Shown: positions 1-8,630, counted from the first letter of the stretch. The stretch is 64,000 nt of DNA from CALJFL01 sp963669435 (GCA_963669435.1 OY770025.1:744001-808000), one strand, 5' to 3'. Notes: a model not told the origin generated them from the letters alone. A program made the numbers and translations.

Positions 1-281
1 CGCTGGCCAGACATCAATGCACCTCGTGTCTGTGTGCAGGTGGGATAGGTGTAAAAACGTTCAAGCTTCACGCCCGCCTCAGCTAACCCATCGATGGCCG
101 GTGTGCTGATCTCACTGCCGTGATATCCCACGTCGCCCCAACCCAGGTCATCTGCCATGATCAGCACAATGTTAGGTTGACTAGCGCTGTTGTTAGCCGC
201 TCCGGCAGCTTCACTTGCTATTCCTGCACCGACCCAGGCCAGGAAGAGTGGTGGCAGCAGGTAGCGGAGCAACGTACCCAT
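1..281 (-). CDS. Sulfatase (alkaline-phosphatase superfamily), N-terminal part, cut by window edge
   Basis: Only the first ~93 residues are in the window. The ATG follows directly on the TAA of the upstream M24-like gene (TAAATG, no gap), so the two are very likely co-translated. A hydrophobic signal peptide (about residues 1-25) is followed by NIVLIMADDLGWGDVGYHG, the metal-binding start of the sulfatase fold, so export is expected. The nucleophile region reads PTCTQTRGALMSG. The Cys that would become formylglycine and the Arg are present, but the usual Pro of the C-x-P-x-R signature is Gln. Sulfatases hydrolyse sulfate esters; the substrate cannot be read. It is the last visible gene of the P450/flavoprotein operon and the second sulfatase in it. 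Confidence 0.85.
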   Translation of the reverse strand, partial: MGTLLRYLLPPLFLAWVGAGIASEAAGAANNSASQPNIVLIMADDLGWGDVGYHGSEISTPAIDGLAEAGVKLERFYTYPTCTQTRGALMSGQ

Positions 282-1631
282 TTAAATCACCACCAGGTCC
301 ATACTGGACTGGTGAAGAATCAGCGGCTCACCTTCTGTCATGATCATGGCGTCACCGAACACGTGGAATGGGCCTCCCGGTCTCTTTAACGGCATAAAGA
401 ACGGCTGGTTGTAGACCATGGCTCCGGGCTTTAACTCGTAGTCGATATGCCACATGGAATATTCGTGCTCGCCTGCTTGCACGCCAAACAGTGTGGTGAA
501 ATGACCATCACTCAGGTCCTCTGTAAATTTCGCAACATGCGCATCCATTTCGCTGACTGTGATGCCGGGTTTGAACTGCTTGCGAATTTCCGCATGAACT
601 TGCTGGCACATTGTATAGGCCTTAAGGAAATCGGCCGGCGGCTCTCCAATCGACGCAGGCACTGTCAGCTGAGTGAAATAGCCTTGGTAGTTGGAGGCCA
701 CCTCCGGAATCAGCATGTCGCCTTGTTTTATTGTGCGCGCGGAGCCGGGAAAAAGTATCAGGTTGGACGTGCTGTCTGGCGGCCCATTCCATGGACCAGA
801 GCCATACAGTTGAAACCCGCCAACTGGCGCCCCGGCCTCAGCACAGGCCTGGTCAATGGCAAAGTAGACATCGTAATCGCTCACACCTGCTCTGGCGGTA
901 TCCATCATCGCTGCCAGACCCATATCAGCGATGTAACCCGAACGCAGCATGAAATTGATCTCTTCTGCACTCTTGTACTGGCGCAGTTCCAACAGGATAT
1001 TCTGGGCATCCACGATGCTGACATCGGGTAATTGCTCTGACACCGCGGCATAAACATCGGCTGGCATGTTTTTCATGCTGACAAAGCCGACGCGACCTTT
1101 CTTAAGACCTCTATTTTTAAGGATCTGCACAACACCGGCGGCATAGTCCGGGCTGTTCAGAGACTGTTGACGAACCGGAATTTCCTCAAAGTCGAATTCA
1201 ACCGCGGAGGGAGACTTGATCCAGGGTGGCATCTTGCCGGGGGGCATCGGCGGCATAGTGGGAAAGCCAAATACCGCGTAGGGCGAAATCGGTTTCCCCT
1301 CCCGCGGAACCACCACAAGGCTCAACTCCGCCAGGTGCGTCGGAGCGCCCAGGTAATGAACATTACTCATATCACCACCGGCCCACTCGCGGGTGCCAAT
1401 GACCACCAACGCATCGATATCCTGTTGCTCCATAGCGCTGCGAACGCCCGCATAGCGACGGTCGTACTCGGCTTTGCTAAAGCGCAGGTCACCCCCAGCT
1501 CCGGCGGGCATCGCTATTGACTGCTGACGGAATTTCTCCGAGGTGGTTTTCGGAATCGCGGCTCCGGCGGCGAGTGATGAGGCAGCAAGTCCAAGCAATG
1601 CGCCGTGTTTGAGCAGGTCCCTACGTTGCAT
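282..1631 (-). CDS. Tat-exported M24-fold (creatinase/aminopeptidase P-like) protein with degraded metal site
   Basis: A protein of 449 residues. The N-terminus MQRRDLLKHG with a following Ala/Leu stretch is a twin-arginine signal. The layout is creatinase-like: N-terminal domain about 50-215, then a pita-bread domain. In active M24 peptidases five residues (two Asp, His, two Glu) hold two metals. Here the first Asp position is Glu310 (LIPEVASNYQGY), the second is Gln321 (FTQLTVP), the Glu of the usual TxEP motif is Gln409 (VYNQPF), and the last Glu falls in FGDAMIMTE without an ED pair. It may therefore be a non-peptidase or use another chemistry. The start is supported by GGAGAG six bases upstream of ATG. 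It sits between two sulfatases in the same operon. Confidence 0.8.
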   Translation of the reverse strand: MQRRDLLKHGALLGLAASSLAAGAAIPKTTSEKFRQQSIAMPAGAGGDLRFSKAEYDRRYAGVRSAMEQQDIDALVVIGTREWAGGDMSNVHYLGAPTHLAELSLVVVPREGKPISPYAVFGFPTMPPMPPGKMPPWIKSPSAVEFDFEEIPVRQQSLNSPDYAAGVVQILKNRGLKKGRVGFVSMKNMPADVYAAVSEQLPDVSIVDAQNILLELRQYKSAEEINFMLRSGYIADMGLAAMMDTARAGVSDYDVYFAIDQACAEAGAPVGGFQLYGSGPWNGPPDSTSNLILFPGSARTIKQGDMLIPEVASNYQGYFTQLTVPASIGEPPADFLKAYTMCQQVHAEIRKQFKPGITVSEMDAHVAKFTEDLSDGHFTTLFGVQAGEHEYSMWHIDYELKPGAMVYNQPFFMPLKRPGGPFHVFGDAMIMTEGEPLILHQSSMDLVVI

Positions 1632-1649
1632 TAGAAACTCTCCGTTTAA

Positions 1650-3194
1650 TCAGTTTTGTGTTTCACTGGCCCGCAATTCATCGACCCGGGAAGTGAGCCT
1701 GTTCAATGCGTCTTGCTGTTCCGCAGACAACTCATCCGCGAGCAGATTGTTATTTTCCCAGGGGTCCGTTGCAATGTGGTAAAGCGCTTCGCTACGCGAG
1801 GTGGACACCAATTTGTAATCGCTGTCGCGAATCGCGTAGTTCAGCTTGTCAGTCCCCAGGGCGGCGGTATCCACGTAGATCCACTCCCGTGGCCCTGCCG
1901 TTGCAGGACTCTTCAACACGCCAGCAAGGCTGGTTGAATCGATCTGCCTGTCACCGGGCAGAGCATTTCCAGCATCGACGCTGATCAAATCCAGCACCGT
2001 CGCCATCAGATCTACACTATTGGCCAACGCCGCGGTGCGTTCACCGCGCGCCACCCCGGGGCCGGAAACAATGAGCGGCGTTCTGATACCGCCTTCATAT
2101 ACGGACATTTTGGCGCGCATGGGATCAACAGGGGCCGCGGGTTGCGCCCACCTCACCGAACCGTTATCGCCCAGGAAGATAATGTACGTGTTGTCACGTT
2201 CGGACTCGGGAATGGACGTGAGCAACCGGCCAATCAAGGTATCCATCGCCTCCATCATCGCCATGGCATAGGGGCGGGTGTTCTCTGGCGTCAGTTCCGC
2301 CTCTGTCAGTGCTAACGAAGCCTCACTCTTTAACAGATGTTTGGGAGGCAACGTGAACGGTGTGTGCGGGTTGATTAAAGCCACCCACAGGAACCAGGGA
2401 TTCTCCTGCTCGGCCTGCTGCTGGACCCAGTTCACCCCATCATTCACAGCGCGCTCATCGACATACCCCTCTTCTATCGAGGCCTTGCCCTGTGAAACAT
2501 GCAGCCAACGATAGTGACTATGGGCTTCCCCCATGATCATGCCGGAGTAATAGTCAAACCCAGCTTCATTGGGGGCATCCAGCCAACCGTTGCGTGAATC
2601 GGCAAGGTGCCATTTGCCCACTGCGGCGGTGGCGTATTGCTCCGGCAGTGCCTTTAACAATTGCGGCAGGGTCACCTCATCCGGTGGCAGGCCGTCGACG
2701 GGTGGCTTGCTCAGATCCATAAACGGCGGTGGTTTGGAGACGGTGCCCGGGGGCAGGAATCCCTTGGGGGTAAAGCGCAGTTCTGTACGCTCACTGTCAT
2801 GCTCTTTAGGCGTTTGCACATCAATGAGATCCTCCCGGGGATAACCGGGCATGACCACGCCAGTGCGAAACCCGTAGCGCCCGGTCAGCAAGGTGGCGCG
2901 AGTGGGACTACAGGTGGGCTGCACCCAGAAGTGGTCGAACTGCACCCCCGCCTGGGCCAGGCGGTCGAGGTTGGGAGTGGTCGCAGTCACCTCGCCAATA
3001 CCGTAAGAGGCGAGTGTCTCCACCCCCATATCATCACCGATGATGACCAGGAAATTGGGCGGCGAGGCCGGCTCGTCAACCGCGGGTGCAGTATCTGCTT
3101 GAGTTACAGCAGCGGGCTGAACCTCACCGACATCATCGCCACATCCGGCAATGCAAACAGCCAAGAGAGTCGAAAATAGCGTAAGTCTGTACAT
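1650..3194 (-). CDS. Sulfatase, predicted lipoprotein
   Basis: About 514 residues from the ATG at 3194; an in-frame GTG six bases upstream is an alternative start. A lipoprotein signal ends in IAGC (Cys18), so the enzyme is probably anchored in a membrane facing the periplasm. The fold starts with LVIIGDDMGVETLASYG and holds the canonical PTCSPTRATLLTGRYG, with Cys95 as the formylglycine precursor. Further sulfatase signatures are VGKWHLAD and FLGDNGS. Type I sulfatases need conversion of this Cys by a formylglycine-generating enzyme, which is not seen in the window. The gene follows the Tat protein and precedes the M24-like gene in one minus-strand operon. The substrate is unknown; by context, a sulfate ester of the compound oxidised by the operon's redox enzymes. 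Confidence 0.9.
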   Translation of the reverse strand: MYRLTLFSTLLAVCIAGCGDDVGEVQPAAVTQADTAPAVDEPASPPNFLVIIGDDMGVETLASYGIGEVTATTPNLDRLAQAGVQFDHFWVQPTCSPTRATLLTGRYGFRTGVVMPGYPREDLIDVQTPKEHDSERTELRFTPKGFLPPGTVSKPPPFMDLSKPPVDGLPPDEVTLPQLLKALPEQYATAAVGKWHLADSRNGWLDAPNEAGFDYYSGMIMGEAHSHYRWLHVSQGKASIEEGYVDERAVNDGVNWVQQQAEQENPWFLWVALINPHTPFTLPPKHLLKSEASLALTEAELTPENTRPYAMAMMEAMDTLIGRLLTSIPESERDNTYIIFLGDNGSVRWAQPAAPVDPMRAKMSVYEGGIRTPLIVSGPGVARGERTAALANSVDLMATVLDLISVDAGNALPGDRQIDSTSLAGVLKSPATAGPREWIYVDTAALGTDKLNYAIRDSDYKLVSTSRSEALYHIATDPWENNNLLADELSAEQQDALNRLTSRVDELRASETQN

Positions 3195-3219
3195 AGTCAC
3201 CAGCGCGCGATAACAGGAA

Positions 3220-3705
3220 TCAAGCTTTGAATTTCTTACCGGTGGGCGCCATCACCCACAGCGCATAGCCCGGTAGGGTCGATAAATCGGCGCTCATGGT
3301 TGTGGCGCGCGGATAGAGTTGCGGCATACCCTGGGATGATCCCAATTCTGCATGCCCCGCCAGTTGGTACCCATAAGAGGCGCCAAACTCCGCGATGGCA
3401 AAAGCCTGAAACCCGGTGGTCAGCCCCATAAATCTAGCGGAACGGCTCTGCAATAGAGGTAACAACTCGTTACTCCACAGCGAGTCGATATCGCCGCTAT
3501 AGACTATTTTTGCCGCGCCGGGGTGACTAATTCGCGCGAGGATCGTATCCGCATAGGGCGCTGTGGCATCAAAAATAAGGTAGTCGCAGGGCTCTACAAG
3601 CTCTGCGCTCCTGCCCAGGGCCGGGGCTATCGCACCCAGGCTGGCAAGACTTACACCGGAGACTGAAACAATCTTGAGGAAATCCCTTCGTGTTTGCTGC
3701 ACCAC
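3220..3705 (-). CDS. Small Tat-exported protein of unknown function
   Basis: About 161 residues. I chose GTG 3705 because AGGGAG lies nine bases upstream and the protein then begins VVQQTRRDFLKIVSVSG, a textbook twin-arginine signal; an open frame continues upstream but overlaps the cytochrome gene. The start lies four bases after the cytochrome c stop codon. The mature part (LVEPCDYLIFDATAPYADTI) has one Cys, alternating strands and helices, and no motif I recognise. Tat export implies folding, or binding a partner or cofactor, before export. By position it could be an accessory subunit of the flavoprotein/cytochrome pair encoded upstream. That role is inference from operon context only. Confidence 0.7.
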   Translation of the reverse strand: MVQQTRRDFLKIVSVSGVSLASLGAIAPALGRSAELVEPCDYLIFDATAPYADTILARISHPGAAKIVYSGDIDSLWSNELLPLLQSRSARFMGLTTGFQAFAIAEFGASYGYQLAGHAELGSSQGMPQLYPRATTMSADLSTLPGYALWVMAPTGKKFKA

Positions 3706-3709
3706 GCCA

Positions 3710-4108
3710 CTAGTCTCCCTTTTTGACCAGGTAGTCGTTGAGAAACTGTAAGTCCTGGTCGGTAATTTCCGTCTTGCGGAAGAACGGCATCGAGGCGATA
3801 CCATTGCGCACAATGTACTCGACAAATTCAGCCGAGAGATCCTCGCGCTCGCGCAGCAGTGGAGACACAGCACCTTTATACTTTCGCTGCAGTCCTTGCG
3901 TGCCCGCCATGCCCGGACCGGTTTCGTGACAGATAGCACACCATTGTTCGTAAACCTGGCGACCGCGTTCTACACCGGTAGCAGGAGTTTTCGCACTGTA
4001 GCCCCAGGTTTCGATAATGCGGTTTTCCTGTGCGGGCTCGGCAGCTTGTATCTGTGAACCTGCAAGCAGCAGTACTGAAGCAAAGTAGGGTCTCAAGTAA
4101 GTCATCAT
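3710..4108 (-). CDS. Class I-type cytochrome c, probable electron acceptor of the flavoprotein
   Basis: A protein of 132 residues with a cleavable signal peptide (about 1-22). One haem site CAICH is at residues 57-61, and Met107 in GIASMPFF is the likely axial ligand. The size and the C-terminal helix resemble the small cytochrome subunit of p-cresol methylhydroxylase and eugenol hydroxylase. The ATG at 4108 overlaps the flavoprotein stop by four bases (ATGATGA), which supports translational coupling and a 1:1 complex. It would pass electrons from the FAD of the upstream gene product to the respiratory chain in the periplasm. The family call is firm; the pairing is inferred from gene order and is typical for this enzyme type. 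Confidence 0.9.
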   Translation of the reverse strand: MMTYLRPYFASVLLLAGSQIQAAEPAQENRIIETWGYSAKTPATGVERGRQVYEQWCAICHETGPGMAGTQGLQRKYKGAVSPLLREREDLSAEFVEYIVRNGIASMPFFRKTEITDQDLQFLNDYLVKKGD

Positions 4109-5799
4109 GCGCCCTCCCCGCCGCGTTGCTCTCGCAGTTGCCTGGGCCAGATGCCGGATTTTCCCGCGGCAAGAATGCCATTCGGATCAACTGCATCCTT
4201 GATCGTCTCATGCAGTTTGCGCAAGGCGTTGTCGTTATAGGAGTAAACGTTCATCACATCGTCGTTGAACAGGTTGTGCGTGCGGTACTCACCCCAGCCG
4301 TGTTCACCGGCGATCTTTATTAACTCCCGATAGGCATCCACTTCCTTGCGGTTCAAGGATTCCACCTTGGTGACATTGAAGGCCACGAGGTAGATAAAGC
4401 AGCGGTGAAACCAGCCGATCGGCATGCGTCCATAGTGTCCCGGTGGAACAGGAATGCCAAGTTCCACCATCGCGTCATAGAACACATCCATGGCCTTCAA
4501 CAGCTCAGCACCGCTCTTGGGAATAATCGGTGCGAAGAACAAGTGACCGGTACTGCGCGCCTCTGGCGTGGAACGCAGGTCATTGAAAAATGCCTGGAAG
4601 GCGAAGCGATTCAGGCTGGGAATACCCAGGTGTACCTTTTCCGCATGTCCGGGTGTGTTGAGCTGTGCTTCCTGTTCCGGACTCAGGGGAAAGGTCACCA
4701 CCGGCCCGTGGTCCTCGGTCCAGCATCCAGGAATTTCGTTAAACTTCTCGCGACAGTATTCCCACTGCGCAGCAATAATTTTCTCCGGGCCGTGGAACTT
4801 CAAATCGGCGCTCCAGTAACCCATGTTGTTCTGGGCCGCGTAGGCTTCAAGTTTTTTGGCGTCTGGCCGACCTTTGACCTTGAGCAGCTTCATCAACTCT
4901 TTCTGCTCGAAGAAGGCCTTCATTTCCTTGGGGCCACCACTCAGCGGTGGCCCCTGCACCGGGCTACCGAAGTGTGTCATGCCATTGGCAATGCCGGAGT
5001 TCACGCAATGGGTTTCAATCTCAATCAACCGCTCTAGATCTTCGAATTTGCGCACGTACACCATGCCCGAGCGATAGGCCTCGTGTTCAGGACGCAACTG
5101 GAAGCCCATTTGCGTAACCACGCCGAAATTCGACTGTGAAAACATACCGTCGACGAAGGGACCGAAGCCATAGTGGAAATCGGCGAACATATCTGAACCC
5201 GGCAGCGCGCCCATGCCGGTGCGCACCAGCTCACCCGTGGGCAGCACAACCTCCATACCACAGTGGTCGTGGAAACGGTCCCGACCGTAGGTGGTGGTGT
5301 GGGCACAGCCGTGATCCAGGGCGTTGCCAATCACACTACCCCAGGCCGGATCCATCATCTCCATGGAGAGTCGATAGCCCTTTTCCTGGATGGCGCGATA
5401 GAGGTCGAAAAGCGTGACGCCCGGTTCAACAATGGCATAGTGGCGCTTGTCGTTAATCTCGACAATGCGATCCATGCGCTTGAGGTCAATCGCAACACTG
5501 CCGTCGTAAATCGGCGATGAGCCCCCGTAACCAATATTCTTACCGGTGGAGAAGGCGTACACCGGTATGCGGTACTTGTTCGCGACCCGCATAACCGCCT
5601 GCACTTCCTCGGTTTTCTTTGGAGCAACTGCGGCGGACGCCAGAGGCTCGTCGGTCTGACCCCACTTGGGAGAGTAGGCATCGCGATAGAGGATAACGTC
5701 CTCCTCAGAGACAAATACCCACTCCTGGCCAACAATGGCCGCCCACTCCTGCAGGGCAAGCTTGAAGTCGCCCTCACTAACGCCCTGTGGCACGCGCAT
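4105..5799 (-). CDS. FAD-dependent oxidase/dehydrogenase of the VAO/PCMH family (4-cresol dehydrogenase-like flavoprotein)
   Basis: A protein of 564 residues, close to the family's usual length. The FAD-binding PCMH domain (about 55-270) shows STGKNIGYGGSSPIYDGSVA, the pyrophosphate-binding loop shared by p-cresol methylhydroxylase and vanillyl-alcohol oxidase, and LSMEMMDPAWGSVIGNALD. The C-terminal DPNGILAAGKSGIWP is also a family signature. These enzymes oxidise para-substituted phenols through a quinone methide. I see no signal peptide, so export would need help from a partner. The coupled downstream cytochrome c argues for a dehydrogenase rather than an O2-using oxidase. The start ATG shares one base with the cupin stop (TAATG). 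The exact substrate (cresol, eugenol, vanillyl alcohol or another) cannot be read. Confidence 0.9.
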   Translation of the reverse strand: MRVPQGVSEGDFKLALQEWAAIVGQEWVFVSEEDVILYRDAYSPKWGQTDEPLASAAVAPKKTEEVQAVMRVANKYRIPVYAFSTGKNIGYGGSSPIYDGSVAIDLKRMDRIVEINDKRHYAIVEPGVTLFDLYRAIQEKGYRLSMEMMDPAWGSVIGNALDHGCAHTTTYGRDRFHDHCGMEVVLPTGELVRTGMGALPGSDMFADFHYGFGPFVDGMFSQSNFGVVTQMGFQLRPEHEAYRSGMVYVRKFEDLERLIEIETHCVNSGIANGMTHFGSPVQGPPLSGGPKEMKAFFEQKELMKLLKVKGRPDAKKLEAYAAQNNMGYWSADLKFHGPEKIIAAQWEYCREKFNEIPGCWTEDHGPVVTFPLSPEQEAQLNTPGHAEKVHLGIPSLNRFAFQAFFNDLRSTPEARSTGHLFFAPIIPKSGAELLKAMDVFYDAMVELGIPVPPGHYGRMPIGWFHRCFIYLVAFNVTKVESLNRKEVDAYRELIKIAGEHGWGEYRTHNLFNDDVMNVYSYNDNALRKLHETIKDAVDPNGILAAGKSGIWPRQLREQRGGEGA

Positions 5800-6278
5800 T
5801 ATTTACTCCTCACTGCTTGTTCGGCTGGACCATCCGGCGATTTCGGTAACTGACCAGACTGCCAGGCTGACTCAAAGGCCTTCCAGGTGGGCGGGCTGGT
5901 GACCCAGACCAGGCGGCAGCCCTCTTCGGACGCAAAATCCACCAGCGAACCGGCGGCAATGTGAACACATTCGCCTTGCTGGGCACGGTAGGTCTGTCCC
6001 TCGTTGGTGATCTGGAAAGAGCCCTGCACGATAAACAGCGCCTCGTCGAAGTGGATCAGGATGGGTTCCTTGGTGTGTTGACCCCGGTCCCAGGTGCCGA
6101 CCCCAACACCCATTTTTTCGCTGTCACCGACTACGATACTGCTCAAATTTCCATCGCCATCCTCAGCACTCTTGGCATTGAAAAACGCCTTTAACTCCGC
6201 GTTCTCAACCATGGCCGCCATCATGGGACCGATGGGCCCCACTTCTATTTTCATCGGATCGAAGACCTGAATACCCAT
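5799..6278 (-). CDS. Cupin-domain protein, EutQ-like
   Basis: A protein of 159 residues with a single cupin barrel at about 70-135: ILIHFDEALFIVQGSFQI and then GECVHIAAGSLVDFASEEG. The first cupin motif keeps one His and the Glu, but the expected extra His positions are partly missing, so metal binding is uncertain. EutQ-type cupins are small cytoplasmic proteins, some with kinase activity, others of unknown role. The gene lies 15 bases downstream of the P450 gene and overlaps the flavoprotein start by one base, so it is inside the catabolic operon. It may be a small-molecule isomerase or binding protein of the same pathway. That is inference. Confidence 0.8.
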   Translation of the reverse strand: MGIQVFDPMKIEVGPIGPMMAAMVENAELKAFFNAKSAEDGDGNLSSIVVGDSEKMGVGVGTWDRGQHTKEPILIHFDEALFIVQGSFQITNEGQTYRAQQGECVHIAAGSLVDFASEEGCRLVWVTSPPTWKAFESAWQSGQLPKSPDGPAEQAVRSK

Positions 6279-6293
6279 GTGAATATCTACCCG

Positions 6294-7484
6294 CTAGTAA
6301 AGATCAACTGTCAGGGACAAAAGACCGCGCATCATCATATTGTCGTTGTAATCCGGCACGTGATCGGCCGGTAATCGGATATCGGGAAACGCGCTCAGCA
6401 GTGCATTAATCGCCAGCCTCGCTTCCAGCTTTCCCAGGTTGTTGCCCAGGCAATACCGAATACCCTTACCAAACCCCAGGTGGGGTTTGGGAAACTTGCG
6501 CTCCAGGTCGAAGGTGAGTGGGTCATCAAACACCTCGGGGTCCCTGTTTGCTGCACCGTTGCCCACAAACAGCATGTCACCTGCTTTCATGGTTCTTCCG
6601 TGCAAGCTGTAGTCCTTGGCCACACGTCGCACAATGACCTGGGATACGCCGTCGACGCGCACGGTTTCATCAACGGCTTTCTGAACGATATCCGGGTTAG
6701 CCCTGAGCTTTGCCAACTCGTCGGGATGCTTCAATAACTGGTGCAGACAAAGACCAATGAGCTGTAGCGTGGTTTCGTGACCACCGATATAGAGTTGCAC
6801 TGACTGGGGGATCATCTCTTCTTCGGTCATTACGCGCGCTTCGACCGCATCGCTCAGCAAAGACAGCACGGTGTCTTCACCGTAAGGCTTGAGATTGCCC
6901 TTGCGAAAATGATCTGTCAGGTATGCGCCAACTTCCCGCGCTGTTTGGCCGGCAACCTCTTTTTCTTCCTCGGTTAGCGTTGGAATCACCGCCCGGTTGA
7001 GCTTGGGGGCCCAATCGTGAAACAGTGCAAAGTCCTCTTTGGGCAAGCCCATGATGATCGAGACCACATCGATGGGGATTGTGTAGGCGAATTCCTTCTC
7101 GATATCGATAGTGCGCTTGCCCGAGTCCTTTACCTTCTGCAAGGCACTGTCAACAATCTGGGCAACCATACCCTCGCGCTGCTTGATGGCCGAGGCCATG
7201 AAAAATTTCTGCAGCACACCGCGCAGTCGGGCGTGATCGGGGTCGTCCATGAACAGGGTGCGTGTCGCCGCCTTAACGTCCGAATGCCACAGGTCAGTAA
7301 TCGGCATGTTTTCCAGGGAAAAGTTGTCGTTGTCCTGCAAGATGGCTTCCGCGTCTGCATAGCGGCTGACGAACCAGGTCTGGATCGGTTCAATAAAATG
7401 GACGGGGTCGTGTTCGCGCAACCAGTCGTAGGTCGGATTCATCTCCTGAAAGAAATCAGGACTGAGTATGGGGGGCGGCTGCAT
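6294..7484 (-). CDS. Cytochrome P450, bacterial class I type
   Basis: A soluble P450 of 396 residues. The I-helix oxygen-activation motif is GGHETT (234-239), ExxR is ETVR (273-276), and the haem loop is FGKGIRYCLG with Cys345 as thiolate ligand. Family members hydroxylate sterols, terpenes or aromatics using ferredoxin and ferredoxin reductase; no redox partner gene is seen here. It is the first gene of the minus-strand operon that continues into cupin, flavoprotein, cytochrome c and sulfatases. A plausible route is hydroxylation by P450 followed by oxidation by the flavocytochrome. The substrate is not readable from sequence. Confidence 0.95.
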   Translation of the reverse strand: MQPPPILSPDFFQEMNPTYDWLREHDPVHFIEPIQTWFVSRYADAEAILQDNDNFSLENMPITDLWHSDVKAATRTLFMDDPDHARLRGVLQKFFMASAIKQREGMVAQIVDSALQKVKDSGKRTIDIEKEFAYTIPIDVVSIIMGLPKEDFALFHDWAPKLNRAVIPTLTEEEKEVAGQTAREVGAYLTDHFRKGNLKPYGEDTVLSLLSDAVEARVMTEEEMIPQSVQLYIGGHETTLQLIGLCLHQLLKHPDELAKLRANPDIVQKAVDETVRVDGVSQVIVRRVAKDYSLHGRTMKAGDMLFVGNGAANRDPEVFDDPLTFDLERKFPKPHLGFGKGIRYCLGNNLGKLEARLAINALLSAFPDIRLPADHVPDYNDNMMMRGLLSLTVDLY

Positions 7485-7628
7485 GCTTTCTCCAAACTAT
7501 CCAGAACTATTGTTATTCGCACGGGCACTGACTCTCGGCCACTCGCCCATACACTAGCCTGGAAGCATCCTCTCACAGCACATTTAAGCTAGCTATGAAC
7601 TTCGCATTCCCTTTTGTGATCTGATGTA

Positions 7629-7645
7629 TTCAATTCTTTAATGAA
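7629..7645. promoter_or_regulatory. Weak inverted repeat between the LysR gene and the P450 operon
   Basis: TTCAATTCTTTAATGAA has 4-bp arms (TTCA/TGAA) around a nine-base AT-rich centre, about 145 bp upstream of the P450 start. The 210-bp gap should hold the P450 operon promoter. The repeat could be a LysR half-site pair but is short enough to arise by chance. Confidence 0.25.
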
Positions 7646-7694
7646 CGGTAGCGAGGCCGTTGCGGATACGCCGGTGAGGTCATAACCCCAAGGC

Positions 7695-8630
7695 TCAGAG
7701 GCTTTTCATACTGGTGTCGGGCAATTCCTCGGTGCTGCGGTAAATGGACTGGATCTGCTCACGCAGCCAGCGATGTCCGGGGTCGTCGGTCTGGAACTGG
7801 TGCCAGATCATGAAGTGGCTGATCTCCATGGGCGGCAACTCGATGTCCAGGGTAACCACCTCATCCTGTTGCAGGCTTGCAGTCTGCTGGGGGAAGAAGC
7901 CCACCAGGTCACTGTTGCACACCACATCATAGAGCGAGCGAATGCGGTTTACGCGCACCGCCACGTTGTCGATACAGCCGTGCTCCCTCAGGTAGGTCTC
8001 AATGGTGGCCATGCTAGTCACTTCCCGCGGCGACAGCATTGCGTACTGTAAATCCAGCAGGTTCTTTAGCTTAAGCTTTTTGCCCGCCACCGGGTGACCC
8101 TTGCGCACGGTAGGCACCACAGTGCGGTGGAGGATGGGCACTAACTGCAACTCGGGATTCTTGGGAGGCGCCACATCGAGAATGATGTCGATCTGATTGG
8201 CGCGCAGACGCTCCTCATACTCGTCCTCACTGACATACACACTATTGAAGTGCACGGTGGACAAGATCTCCGCATTCTGGCGCACCAGTTCGGGAATGGC
8301 GATGAGATCAACGTGATCCACGCCGGCAATGTTGAAGGTACGGGGAATGGTGGGATCAAACTCGGCGTTATCGGCCAGACCCTCGCGCACGCGAGAAAGC
8401 GCCTCCAGAACGGAGGGTGCAAGGCGCCGGGCCCGGGGTGTGGGCTCCATGTTAAGCCCCGAGCGGATGAACAGCTGGTCGTTGAACACCGCCCGCAAAC
8501 GGCTCAGGGCATTACTCATCGCCGGTTGGCTGACATTAATCCGCTCAGCAGCAGCCGTCAGGTTTTCCTCCTGGTACAGCGCTTCGAAAAAGGTCAGCAG
8601 GTTGAGATTGATACGTCTCAGGTTGATCAT
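7695..8630 (-). CDS. LysR-family transcriptional regulator
   Basis: I place the start at ATG 8630, with GGAGG six bases upstream; the frame is open to 8696. This gives about 311 residues. The N-terminal winged helix-turn-helix (about 5-65) reads LLTFFEALYQEENLTAAAER and VSQPAMSNALSRLR, and is followed by a substrate-binding domain of NodD/SyrM-like character. It is transcribed in the same direction as the P450 operon that begins 210 bp downstream and is the obvious candidate regulator of it, with an aromatic or terpenoid effector. A perfect 6-bp hairpin (8670-8685) lies in its leader. The regulatory link is inference. Confidence 0.9.
   Translation of the reverse strand: MINLRRINLNLLTFFEALYQEENLTAAAERINVSQPAMSNALSRLRAVFNDQLFIRSGLNMEPTPRARRLAPSVLEALSRVREGLADNAEFDPTIPRTFNIAGVDHVDLIAIPELVRQNAEILSTVHFNSVYVSEDEYEERLRANQIDIILDVAPPKNPELQLVPILHRTVVPTVRKGHPVAGKKLKLKNLLDLQYAMLSPREVTSMATIETYLREHGCIDNVAVRVNRIRSLYDVVCNSDLVGFFPQQTASLQQDEVVTLDIELPPMEISHFMIWHQFQTDDPGHRWLREQIQSIYRSTEELPDTSMKSL

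Noticed and set aside
447..1031. Long open frame on the plus strand within the M24-like gene
   Set aside because: It is antisense to a clearly coding gene, has no recognisable motif and no ribosome-binding site; a GC-rich shadow frame.
3706..3939. Upstream extension of the small Tat protein
   Set aside because: It overlaps most of the cytochrome c coding end, and the Tat signal with its Shine-Dalgarno sequence places the start at 3705.
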